From: Plenodomus lindquistii
Taxonomy: Eukaryota; Ascomycota; Dothideomycetes; Pleosporales; Leptosphaeriaceae
Direction of reading: 5' to 3'
Length of the DNA: 64,000 bases
Assembly (NCBI GenBank): GCA_025504975.1
Contig: JANUWI010000015.1
Span: forward strand, 62,001-126,000
The notes under the pieces are model-generated. The model was not told the origin of the DNA. It was given only the letters and a program-made list of their open reading frames with translations, and made no database searches. Positions within the stretch are counted from its first letter, which is position 1. Every line of letters begins with the position of its first letter. Below, piece by piece: positions 34,090-44,800 of the stretch. The translations under genes were made by a program, and so were the position numbers.

Positions 34090-37000
34090 ATGGCGACCAA
34101 GCGACGGTCGGACGAGGACCTGCCTCTGGCCGTCCACAAGATGCAGCGCATTGAACAGGGTGCCAGCGCTCCGCCGAGCAGTCCGCACCAGCAGCGCACG
34201 CCCAACAACGACTTTTCGGGCTCGGTCAAGAAGAAGCTGGCCGACTCGAAGCGGACGGGACAGGCTTGTGACCGGTGCAAGGTACGTCGTCGATGGCGTG
34301 AGGAAGGCGCGTTGCAGTTACAAGTGAGAATGGCAGGCGTCACATGTCGCGACTTGCTCATGCGACCCTCGCGACTTCCTCATGCGACCCTCACAACTTC
34401 CTCACAACTTCCTCACCACGGCAAGAGCATCCAGCGCTAACTACAATCAACCCCCCCAGGTGCGCAAGATTCGCTGCGATGGCCGGCCCGAAGGCTGCAC
34501 GCCCTGCGAGCAAAACAGATCGCCATGTCGCACCACGGATCGCATCACCGGACGCGCCACGGTGCGAGGCCACGCCGACGCCATGGAGGCCGAGAATGCC
34601 TACCTGCGCAACCACATTGCCGACCTCCAGGCGCAGCTGCGAGACTTGGGCGTCGAGCCTCGTGCGCCCCCGGCCTACACGGCACCGCCGCCGCCCAGCC
34701 ATCCGTGGTCGTCGCATGCGCCCGACAGCCACACCACGCCGAGCTGGCCAGATGGCCCCCCTTCCAAGACGAGCGCGTCGCCCCTGCCTGCCTCTGCGCC
34801 CGCGGGCACCCCCGGCAACAGCAACAGCAACAGCAGGAGCGAGCTGCAGCCGCTGCCCCAGTTCAAGCACGGCTCCATTGGCGACAACTACCTGGGCGTC
34901 GCTGCCGGCGACATGCTCCTCAGCCACATCACAGGCACCTCGCTGTCCGTCTTTGGCACCGAAATCGACATCACCGACCACATGACGGGCGAGGCCGAGT
35001 ACGAAGAGTCGCCCATGTCCTACACCACGCTCGTCAAGATCAGCCTGGGCGGGCAGAGCGTCAAGAACCCCGGCCTGCCCCCATATGACACTCTCAAGGA
35101 ATACGCCATCTGGTACATGCGCTCCCTGAACCCCTACACTATGCTCGTCCACAAGCCTGCCTTTATGGATCTGGTACGCTATCACTACCCCCCTTGATTC
35201 CGACAGCAACTAATCTGCGGCATAGATCTGGAAATTCGGCAATGAACCCACTTTTACGCCCACCGCCGCCGAGATCGTTACGGTGCACATGATGCTTGCG
35301 ACAATCCAGTATCAGATTGCCACTCGGAACAGCCAACAAAGCGCTCTGGCCGAGGAATCGCATGCACACTACCACTACGCGCTGAGCTTCTACAAGGACA
35401 TTCTCCTGCAAAAGCACACCTGGCAATGCATCCAAGGTCTCACCATGATGTGCCACCACCTCCGCAACTTTCCCAAGCCTGGCGCTGCCTGGATCATGAC
35501 CTCCATCACCTATCTATACGCCATTGAGCTTGGACTGCATCGTTCGGTCAAGGCCTGGGGCAAGCAACAAGACATGACCAAATTGGACATTGAAATGCGG
35601 AAACGCATCTTCTGGACCCTCAACGGACTTCAGGTCAACCTCAACGGCAGACTTGGAAGGCCAATGCCGCTCAGCCCAGAAGACATTGATGTCGAGTTCC
35701 CCGAGCCTATGAACGACTGCCTGCCTGGTGAAGAGGCAAATCTCGATGAAGCCCACAGATGCTCTTTTATCGTGGGCATCCAGGTCGCCAAGTACAATTC
35801 GTTGGAATTGGAGCTCTACAAGACCATCTATGCCGTGCGACACTCGCCGCAAGTATACGTCGAGAATCTGCGGCGGCTTCAGGCTAAGATCCAGCAATGG
35901 AAGGAGGAAATACCCCACCAACTCCGCGACCCATCACAGGCCTCCGTGGACGACCACATATTCGCCCTCTATCTCGAATACTGGCACCAATCATACCACC
36001 TATTGCTGCATCATCCGGCCGTGTGTCGATCTACTGACCCAGCGATAATCAATTCAAATCTAGACAAGTGTCTGGATGCGTCGCAGAAGATGCTGCACAA
36101 CTGCACCGAGATGATGCAAATGAAGAGTCTGGACATACCATGGATTAATACGGTGGTGTACATTGCCGCAGCATTCACAACCTTGTTCGTTTCGTCGACG
36201 CGGAAAGAGCAGCTATCACCCGTGGATATGACGAAACTGAAGGGCGACATGGCCATGTGGATCAGTGTCATTGGCGAGTGTGATCAATTTTTAGGTAAGC
36301 CCATCTACACGCTTGTCTTGGGCGTTGGCAACGGGATGAACATACCATGAATCAAACTAACCTTTTGCACAGGATCAGCAGGCAAACTCAGAAGCGCCAT
36401 TTCCAAGATTGTCAATCAATCGCTAGCGACTATCAATGATAGCATCGTCAAACGCACGGCCACCGAATCGCTTGCCCGTGTGGCTATGCAGACGCCTCAG
36501 AATCTGGCTACCCAAAGCCCCGTTAATCCGTCTCCCGTATATGACAACAGCATGTACCGGGATCAGTATTCGACAGCAGCAAGTGGGCCAACTGACCCTG
36601 CACTCACATCGCATGCAGCAGCCTACCCCAGCATGGTGGGTGCAACAGCACATCCATATAATCTCGGAACTCCCATTCAGGCCCCACCACAATCGGCCAA
36701 TGCTTTCGACCAACAAGCGTACGCTGTATCTGACGAAACCGGCATGGCATCCACACATGTCGCGGCTCTCACAGCCGCCGCATCAAGCAACAGGCCGCAG
36801 CCGTCACGTGATGGCTACGTGTACGCCCACACGCCTACAGCCGACAACAGCCATCAATCATCACAGTCGGGCAATGGGTATGCGCCTCAAGACTGGCGTT
36901 CGTGGGGGCGCACATATACACAGGAAATGAGCCATCCTGGTGAGTATCTCAATACAGCTACAACCCTCATGACACTGGGTCGGGAGCCGGGTTCCCAGGG

Positions 37001-37112
37001 GCCTGGGAACGAGAGCCAGGGCCTTCTTGATGGGTCAGGGGTACATGTGCATGGTGGAGCACCTTGGCCGACCATTCAGTTTACCGGGTCGGCCAATGGA
37101 CATATGGGGTGA
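34090..37112 (+). CDS. Zn2Cys6 fungal transcription factor
   Basis: Exons 34090-34281, 34460-35173, 35226-36294 and 36373-37112 give 904 residues. The DNA-binding domain has the six cysteines C60, C63, C70, C77, C80 and C87 in the standard C-x2-C-x6-C-x6-C-x2-C-x6-C spacing, and the first intron falls inside it, after CDRCK. A linker and a coiled-coil dimerisation stretch (AMEAENAYLRNHIADLQAQL) follow. Residues about 270-650 form the fungal-specific regulatory domain (SLNPYTMLVHKPAF, TSITYLYAIELGLHRS, MRKRIFWTLNGLQ, GRPMPLSPEDIDVEFPEP). The C-terminus is Gln/Ser/Thr/Pro-rich and could activate transcription. Target genes are not evident from the neighbours. The finger RKIRCDGRPEGC resembles those of sugar-response regulators, but I do not assign a name. 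Intron 1 holds a short tandem repeat (34349-34392). Confidence 0.92.
34349..34413 (+). repeat. Short tandem repeat inside intron 1 of the Zn2Cys6 gene
   Basis: Two 22-bp copies (34349-34370 and 34371-34392) differ at one base and read GCGACTT(G/C)CTCATGCGACCC plus TC. Two 11-bp half-copies ACAACTTCCTC follow directly. Confidence 0.8.
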
Positions 37113-38477
37113 GTGACATGAGTGCAGGCTGCGTTCATTGGACGAGGCGACACCGACTTTAATCACGACCTTGGTCTTTGGCTGTCACACGGAACCACCG
37201 TAAACCACAACCCTATACACTTTACACGTACATACGGGCCCATCATTCTTACGCACAAGTTGCGCCTTCGGGACGCGCCAAAGGCCAAGCTCAATCCGGG
37301 GAAGGAGCGAACGGTTATTGTACGATATATCATTCGATGTTTGAGTCAGGCCCGAGATTCTACGAGATATACACTGTAAATACAAAACGAGGCAGCGCAG
37401 CCAGCGCAGGACTAGATATCGGCATGCACATGGCATGGCGTCTTGGACCATCGGACGACGCTGAACGAGGCACATAAAGCCTATTTATTCAAAGCATAGT
37501 TAATCAGTCAATTGAATAATATGTACAGCGATTAAGCAACTTTGGGAATCTATGACCGGGTCACTTGGTGTACGAGATCAAGCCGCGTTGGTGGCGAATC
37601 TAATATCCAGGGTCTTGTAGTTTGGTCTGGCTGAGCGGGTTTAGTCTAATATGCGGTGGTATAGTAAGTTGGACAGGGCGGAGATTGGTGGCTAACTTGA
37701 TGGCGCAAGAGATTGTCAACGGAAGTATGATTACTTTTGACCCGAGTGTAGTGGCGGTGAGATTTGCGATGGGTGGGTTTGGGTTTGTAGTGATGGGTGT
37801 TGGGTGCTGGATGCTAGATGCTGGGTGTATGAAAGTTTAAAGAGCGAGTGAGTATATGTAAGAAGGGTTATTCGTGTGGTATATTAGTCCACACTTCCAA
37901 TCCACCCAAACGCACACCTTCCATCTTCCCAAACCCATCCATCCGTCCATCCGTCCACCGCTCAGATCGGCGACTCACATACTCTACGCCATGTCACCCA
38001 ATCTAACTCTAGGTACATTACCTACCCCCCTGGAACAAAGCTAAGCCAAAACAGGAAGGCGCCTCACCGTCTTGGCGAACTTGCTTGTCTGCGAATGGAA
38101 GGCGCGGAAGGGGTGATAAGCTTTTTGTTGGGAGGTTGCTTGGTTGGTAGTTCTTGGTTGGTGGTTGGGTGGGTGAGGCGGAGGGTAGGGGGGGGGATGA
38201 GGGTTAGTGTGTGTTGGGGGGGTATAAGATGGATGGATTGACCGCGGATTATTTGATGATGAAGTGTTTGCGTTGGAAAATTTGAATTTGCTTAATTTTG
38301 TTGCTGGGTTGTGTAGTTTTTGATGAGTTGTTTGAGTTTATAGGTAAAGATTTAAACTCGAGGTGGTTTGAGATTGTGAAGGGGATTGAATAGGTAGTCG
38401 AGTACGCAAACAACACACTCAGAACACCAATCAGTAAAGAAGAAGAAGAACAAGGGAAAAGAGAAGGAACCACAAAG
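37113..38477. other. Intergenic region with simple repeats
   Basis: About 1.4 kb between two plus-strand genes. It contains an imperfect GGGTGCTGGATGCTAGATG-like repeat near 37,790-37,830, a CCATCCGT repeat near 37,930-37,960 and a G/T-rich TTGGTTGG stretch near 38,135-38,220. No gene supported; the last 200 bp should include the S28 peptidase promoter. Confidence 0.45.
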
Positions 38478-40379
38478 ATGAGGCACACGACGTTTATTCC
38501 CGCGCTCGCCCTCGCGCTCGCCTTTCTGCAAGGCACAACCGCCCTCAACGCCGCCATCCAACGCAAATTCAACCAACTCGCAGACATGGGCTACAACCCG
38601 GACGGCACACCCATCGTCTCCTCTTCCCTCCCCAGTATCTCCTCTGCCCTCAAACACCGCCGTCCCTACCCCCGCGCCACACCCCCAGAAAATATAACAG
38701 CAGAATACGTCACCCTGCCATTAGACCACTTCCACGCCCAGAACGAGGGTCCAACGTTTAACAACCGCTACTGGGTCGCGGAAGCTGGGTATAAGCCTGG
38801 TGGACCAGTGTTTGTGTATGATGTTGGGGAAGCGAATGCGGAGCCTAATGCGCTGTTTCGGATTCAGAATGAAACTAGTTTTTTTAAGCAGATTGTGGAT
38901 GAGTTTGGGGGGTTGGGCGTGGTTTGGGAACATCGGTTTTGTGAGTTTTTTTTTTTTTTTTTGAAGTTGATTCTTTTCATTTGGAGAGACGAAGTATGGA
39001 GAAACGGGTTTACTGACTTTACAATCTTAGATGGAAACTCCACCCCCTCGCCCATAAACCTCGACACCCCCCCAGAAGTCTTCAGATACCTCAACACAGA
39101 ACAATCCCTCGCAGACGTCGAAACCTTCGCAAAGCAATTCAGCCGTCCAAACATAAACTACACTCTCACTCCCGACGTGACTCCCTGGGTCTTCGTCGGC
39201 GGATCTTACCCCGGCATGCGCGCCGCCTTCATGCGGAACATGTATCCCAACACCATCCACGCAAGCTACGCCTCGTCCGCCCCCGTCCAAGCCAGCGTAG
39301 ACCAATCCTTCTACTTCGACCCTGTATTCCGTGGCATGAACGCCAAAGGCTTTGGCAATTGCACAAGGGACATCCAATCCGCGGTGCGCTACATGGACAC
39401 CATCATGGACACATCTGCCTCGGGCGCCGCAGCCCTAAAAGAGCAATTTCTCGGGCTAGGCGCGGCGAACAATTCACACGCTACGTTTGCGGATGCGCTG
39501 ACGACGATTTTCTACCTCTGGCAAAGTTACGGTGTCGAGGGTGGTGCGTTGGGATTGCGCAGGTTTTGCGACTGGATTGAGACTGATCCTGGTACGAATG
39601 GTACGGCGCCGGAGGAAGGGTGGGCGAAGAGTAAAGGCGCGAATTTCACGGTGGGGAGGTGGGCGAGTTATCCGTATTTTACGGCTGGGGTGAATTCGTA
39701 CATGGAGACGAGTTGTTCGGGGAAGAAGAATGTAACGGGGGATTGCGATTTGAATCGGCGGTTTACGGATCCCGCGAGTATTGCGTGGACGTGGCAGTAT
39801 TGTACGCAATGGGGTATGTTTTTTTTTCCTTTTTTCCTTTTCTATCTACGACTCTTCCGCGGGTTTTCATCATCTATCAAGATGAAAAATATTAACGAAC
39901 GAATAGGCTACTTCCAATCCGCCAACCTCGGCCCCAACCAACTCGTCAGCAAATACAACTCCCTCCTCCACCAACACGATATCTGCCACCGCCAATTTCC
40001 CACCGCACCGCCCTCCCTCTTCCCCGACTGGCCCCGCGTAGACCGCACAAACCGCATCTTCGGCGGCTGGTCCATCCGCCCCTCAAACACATACTGGTCG
40101 AATGGAGAATTCGACCCCTGGCGCACACTCTCCCCCGCGTCCGCAGAGCCATTTGCACCCAAGGTCAGGGTGTTTGCGGAACCTGTGCCCGAATGTGGGG
40201 CGAAGACGAGTAGGAAGGAGGTTTTTGGGTATGTGCTCAAGGATGCGGAGCATTGCTTTGATTTTAGAACGACGGGAGTTACGGTGCCGGGGGGGCCGGT
40301 TAGTAGGGGAATTTTTAAGGGGGCGTTGAGGAAGTGGTTAGGGTGTTTTGAGGGGGGGTATAAGGCTGGGAGGGCGTAG
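38478..40379 (+). CDS. Secreted serine peptidase of family S28
   Basis: Exons 38478-38940, 39031-39813 and 39907-40379 give 572 residues. A signal peptide (MRHTTFIPALALALAFLQGTTA) precedes the S28 fold. The junctions restore VWEHRFYGNS and QYCTQWGYFQS, both family landmarks. The catalytic Ser213 is in VGGSYPGMR, Asp485 in SNGEFDPW and His531 in KDAEHCFDF. S28 enzymes cleave after proline, like human prolyl carboxypeptidase (PRCP) and fungal acid prolyl peptidases (family knowledge). Several N-glycosylation sites agree with secretion. Both introns (90 and 93 bp) are multiples of three without in-frame stops, so the unspliced frame is open from end to end. An unspliced reading would insert Phe-rich segments that fit no S28 protein, which is why I splice them out. 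Confidence 0.92.
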   Translation: MRHTTFIPALALALAFLQGTTALNAAIQRKFNQLADMGYNPDGTPIVSSSLPSISSALKHRRPYPRATPPENITAEYVTLPLDHFHAQNEGPTFNNRYWVAEAGYKPGGPVFVYDVGEANAEPNALFRIQNETSFFKQIVDEFGGLGVVWEHRFCEFFFFFLKLILFIWRDEVWRNGFTDFTILDGNSTPSPINLDTPPEVFRYLNTEQSLADVETFAKQFSRPNINYTLTPDVTPWVFVGGSYPGMRAAFMRNMYPNTIHASYASSAPVQASVDQSFYFDPVFRGMNAKGFGNCTRDIQSAVRYMDTIMDTSASGAAALKEQFLGLGAANNSHATFADALTTIFYLWQSYGVEGGALGLRRFCDWIETDPGTNGTAPEEGWAKSKGANFTVGRWASYPYFTAGVNSYMETSCSGKKNVTGDCDLNRRFTDPASIAWTWQYCTQWGMFFFPFFLFYLRLFRGFSSSIKMKNINERIGYFQSANLGPNQLVSKYNSLLHQHDICHRQFPTAPPSLFPDWPRVDRTNRIFGGWSIRPSNTYWSNGEFDPWRTLSPASAEPFAPKVRVFAEPVPECGAKTSRKEVFGYVLKDAEHCFDFRTTGVTVPGGPVSRGIFKGALRKWLGCFEGGYKAGRA

Positions 40380-40809
40380 AGTAGTAGATGGGTGGATGAT
40401 GGGGAGAGGGGCAGTGGGAGTGGTGTAGAGAGATTAATCGAGATGATGCAGTAGGTTTTGAGTTTTGCGCTGTTGAGGGACATGATGACTGCAGGCGTCT
40501 TGTGTGTGTTTGTTTAAAAGAGGCAAAGATGGGTCTGCGTCCGGGACCTTTGTACCGCAGATGTGTACAAGAAGCAATATGAGTGCGATAAGGCTAAGCC
40601 AGCGGGTCTATCGTGCTAAATGCCGCAGTACGCTCTGTACTGAACGGGGAAATGCGGTGCTATCCCTTTTCGGGGAGGGTCGTTCGTGTCCGCCGATGAG
40701 TGCGACCTCAAAGTTGTTAACAAAGTATCGAAACCGCGTCCATACGAGCGCATGCCGTATGTAGAAATCAGCCCAACCGAACACTTCTTTCCCTGGATAA
40801 CAAGCAAGT
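40380..40809. other. Convergent 3'-3' spacer
   Basis: About 0.4 kb between the stop codons of the S28 peptidase (+) and the phosphatase (-). No feature recognised. Confidence 0.45.
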
Positions 40810-41448
40810 TCACAGCTTCGCCTTGACCTCCACAACCGTTCTCCTCCTCCTTTCATCCCACTCCCAGTACTCCCCTGTAAATCTCGTCTTCTCCCACTCC
40901 TCATATATCCTCCTCTTTTCCTCTCTACTCTCCACCTTGCACATCCTTCCCCAAACCTCCAACTGCTCTTTAAACCCAGGATTAGGATCGCACACCGGCC
41001 GCCCCTCACACAACTGCTCCAACGCACTCGTAGCATCCATCCCATACTTCCACATTAAATACGCAACAACCAGCGTCGCACTCCTCGACTTGCCCATCGC
41101 ACAATGCACAAACACGCCGCCCTTTTCACCCTCTTCCCCTCCACCACCTTTGCTCTTCCCACTCAACGCACAATCTATATACCGTACCCCGTCCTCGAAA
41201 TACTGCAACAAATCCGCATTAGGATGGTCATCAGCGCGGATGTGGTAATGCTTCAAATGCTGGAATTTCTCCTGTAGTAACGGGTCGTAGTCTATTACGC
41301 TAAGCACGTGCGTTATTCCTGCTGCAGCGATGAGATCGGTTTGGTAGAGGGCGTAGAGGCCGCCGATGTAGAGACGCCCGGTGCGTGGGACGAGGTCTAC
41401 CCAGCCCATTGCTGTGTGACCGGTGCTGCCGTGGAGGAGGTAGGACAT
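40810..41448 (-). CDS. Dual-specificity protein phosphatase (Yvh1-like catalytic domain)
   Basis: A single exon of 212 residues from the ATG at 41448. The core reads GRLYIGGLYALYQTDLIAAA, GITHVLSVIDYD, a general-acid region at Asp73/Asp74, and the P-loop HCAMGKSRSATLVVAYL with Cys116 and Arg122. This is the cysteine-based phosphatase mechanism (HC-x5-R). The sequence order is closest to Yvh1/DUSP12, but the C-terminal zinc-binding domain of Yvh1, needed in yeast for ribosome maturation, is missing; the protein ends after a basic helix (RRRRTVVEVKAKL). A Gly/Glu/Lys insertion (GKSKGGGGEEGEKGG) precedes the P-loop. The substrate is unknown. This is the last gene before the AT-rich block, about 400 bp from its edge. 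Confidence 0.88.
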   Translation of the reverse strand: MSYLLHGSTGHTAMGWVDLVPRTGRLYIGGLYALYQTDLIAAAGITHVLSVIDYDPLLQEKFQHLKHYHIRADDHPNADLLQYFEDGVRYIDCALSGKSKGGGGEEGEKGGVFVHCAMGKSRSATLVVAYLMWKYGMDATSALEQLCEGRPVCDPNPGFKEQLEVWGRMCKVESREEKRRIYEEWEKTRFTGEYWEWDERRRRTVVEVKAKL

Positions 41449-41850
41449 GCAGATGTGGAGGGGCGCAAAGTGCTATATCATCGCACTTAATATGGTGTGG
41501 CGAGATTGTGGTTGATGATGAGGTTGTAGAGTTGTAGTTGTTCTGGGGGGTGAATTGACTCGATTGGGAAAGAACCGAGGTCCGTTGGGATGAGGCTGGT
41601 GGTGCGGAAACATCGCGTCGCGTTCTTGAAATTACTCACAAATCTCTTGACAAGCAATAGAGATCGTTGCAGATATCTGCCTAACCTTCGTATCATTTTT
41701 TCGGATTACAAGGTTTACGACGAAAATGATATTTCCGAGATCCAAGGCAGCAACAGGTGCTTACCGAGCACGGACGCGTAAAGCTCGCAGACGCGTAATG
41801 CTTACTTAACAACACTGCAACAACGGTAAACATAAAGTTATTAAGCCACG
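41449..41850. other. Transition zone from gene-rich DNA to AT-rich DNA
   Basis: About 0.4 kb upstream of the phosphatase gene. Base composition changes over roughly 100 bp near 41,790-41,870 from balanced to very AT-rich. CG-containing motifs (GACGCGTAA, GCAGACGCG) cluster just before the change. No gene seen. Confidence 0.5.
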
Positions 41851-44800
41851 TATAATAGCTACTATTATAAGATTTTTTAGAGTAATAATCTATAGACGTA
41901 GCTCTATAATTTAAATTATTGCTTCTAAAAGAAGCTTTTACAATTAAAATAGCTATAGGGGGGTTAATTTTAGTAGAAGTAGAACTTTTAATTAGCGGAT
42001 AGAGCGGATTACTAATTAGTTAAAACTATTTTACTAAAGTGTACAGTTTAATATAAGTAGTATAGTTTAATATAAATAATTATATAATTAATAAATATTA
42101 ATACTATAATATAATTTTATATTAGCTATAACTACTTTAGATAATACGCACCTATATAACTACCTACTATAAATACTAAAAAAAAAGCTCTCTATAAAAG
42201 CTACTAGAGGTAAATATAATACTATAATATCTATTATATTTTTATATTTTTTAAAAATAACGCTAACTATAAAAAAAAAGCTTTAATAAATATAAACTAA
42301 TATTACTATATATATTTAGTAAAACTAAAGCTAAACTTATTAAGTATAGCTATACTATAGATAAGCTATAAACTTTTTATAATAAATAAAATTAAATTAA
42401 AATAGAGGCTTAAACTATTTATACTACTTTAGAATAAAGCTAGATTTATTAGCTAGCTTTTTTTATTTACTAGTATTAAAGTTAAAAATAACTCTACGCG
42501 TTTTAATAAGCCTTATAATAGTAGCTATAGGCTTTAATAAACTCTATAATATCTACTATACTAATCTAGAGACCTCTAAAGCTATAACTACTAAAATTAA
42601 ACTTTTAAATCTAATATAGAAAGTAACTAAATAGCTTCTATCTATTAGTATTAATAAGTTTATTTTTTATACTAATTTACTAGATTTATTACGTATTTTT
42701 AATAGTAAAATTATAGGTATTACTATATAGTAGTTAGTAAAGAAATATATTAGTAAACTTTATTAGTATTAGAAAAGTTAGTAAATATTTATAAAAAAAA
42801 AAAGTAGGTAGAAAAAAGTAGAAATACTAGAGTAGTACTACTACTAGTATAGGCCTGTAAAAAGTAGCTCTATAGAAATAAAAATAGTATAAAGTAAAAA
42901 AATTATACTAGTAAAGCCTAATATATAGAGACTAGAGTAAAGGGTATAAAGTAGTAGTTATATATTTATTTAGTAGTAGTTTAAAATCTACGCTATAGAG
43001 AGGTGCTAGATTTATATAGTTATACTAAGCTTTATACTAGTTAGCGTGTGTATAATACTATATTAATTCTACCTAGCTTTTTTAAACGCGTTTTTAAAAA
43101 TAGAAATCCCTATTATAAAAATAAAAACTAAAACTAAAAAAAAAAATTTCCGCTATACTTACTAGTATAAAAATAAGTCTCTAAAGTAGCTATTTATACT
43201 ATACTAATATTCTACTAGCACTACTTTTTTTTTTTATTTATTTATAACTAAATGTTTTTTTTTAGTATTTTTTTACTATCTAGGCTAGCTACTAGCTATT
43301 ATTTTACCTATATTTTTTTATACTTAGCAGCTAGCTACTATAGATAAAAAGGCTTTTTTATATAATATATAGTATAGATAGTAGTATACTAGTATAACTA
43401 TTAGCTAATATAAATACTACTATATATTTCTATTTTAGTATTAGTTTTATATTAAAAGGAATACTAAAGCCTATAGTAGCGTATTTAGACTATTTACTAT
43501 ATTATATTAGATAGTTTAATTATAGTGTATAAATAAAATAGGTAAAAACTATATAAAGTTATAATTAGTAAATACTATTTCTCTATTTACTATAACTAGT
43601 TTTAGTTTACTTTTTCTATAAACTAGAGGTGCTTTAAATATATACTTTAGTATAGTAGTACGCCTATAGCTAATATACATAGCGTAAATGTATTTTCCTC
43701 TACTATTTTACCTATATTAAAAAAGCTTACCTAAGTTTACTACGTGTTATTTTTCTAGTAGATATTACGTTTATTATATTTTTTAATAGGTAGTTACTAG
43801 TAACTATTATTAAAAAGTTATAACTATAGTTAGCTAGAGTTAAAATATACTAAAAAATAAGTTTATAAAGTAATTAAAAAATATATAGAGGTCTGTACTA
43901 GAAAATACTAGTAGCTATTAAAAAATAAAAATTAAAAAGTACTATATAGAAAAAGGCTGTAGCTCTAAAAAGCCTATACTATACTTTTAAATAAATTTAC
44001 TATAGTAATAACTTATTAGAGGGTGTTTTTTTTTATAAAGTACTTATACTAGGTAGATAGATTTTTAGTAAAAAGCTTAAATAGTTAAATAACTATTTTA
44101 GTATACTTTTATACTTAATAGTAAAGAGCTATACTATTAGATATTAAACTAGTTTCTTTTTTTTTTACTATCTACTTTATTTCCTTTTAGCGCTTAATAC
44201 CTAAAGAGCTATTCTAGCTCTTTTAACTTGCTTTTTTTACCTATTTTTATAGTTTAATTAAAATAAATATTCTTCTATAGTAACTTATACTTTAGAAAAA
44301 TTACTAAATATAGATATTTATTTATAATTTTTACTATTAAGTTTTTATACTTCTAATTTTTATTAATAACTTTATTTTTAGGTATAAATAACTACCTACT
44401 ATACTTTTTTTACTCTATATAAAAAAAACTTTTAGCGTTCTACTAGTATATCTAGTTTTATATATTTAAAGGTATAAAACTACTATTTTCTAGTATAATA
44501 TCTATTTTATTCTAGGTAATATTATTTTTAGCTATTTCTACTACTAAAAAGCCTAGTAGATAATCTAGGTAATCTAGAAAGTCTACTTTTTTTACCTATA
44601 TTATTTCTATTATACTTCTACTAGCGTTTCTACTACTAGTGTTAGTTCTACTTTTTTTACTATCTTTATCTTTTACGTCTTTCTTTTTTTTTTATTAGAG
44701 GTTTGCTATTCTTTCTATTATTAGTATCTAGGTATTATTACTTTAATAGGCTGTTTAATACTAATACTTTTTATATTTACTTCTATTAATTTAGTAATAT

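Noticed and set aside
34391..35209. 272-codon frame antisense to the Zn2Cys6 gene
   Set aside because: Shadow of a GC-rich coding exon; Arg/Gly/Val-rich product without motifs.
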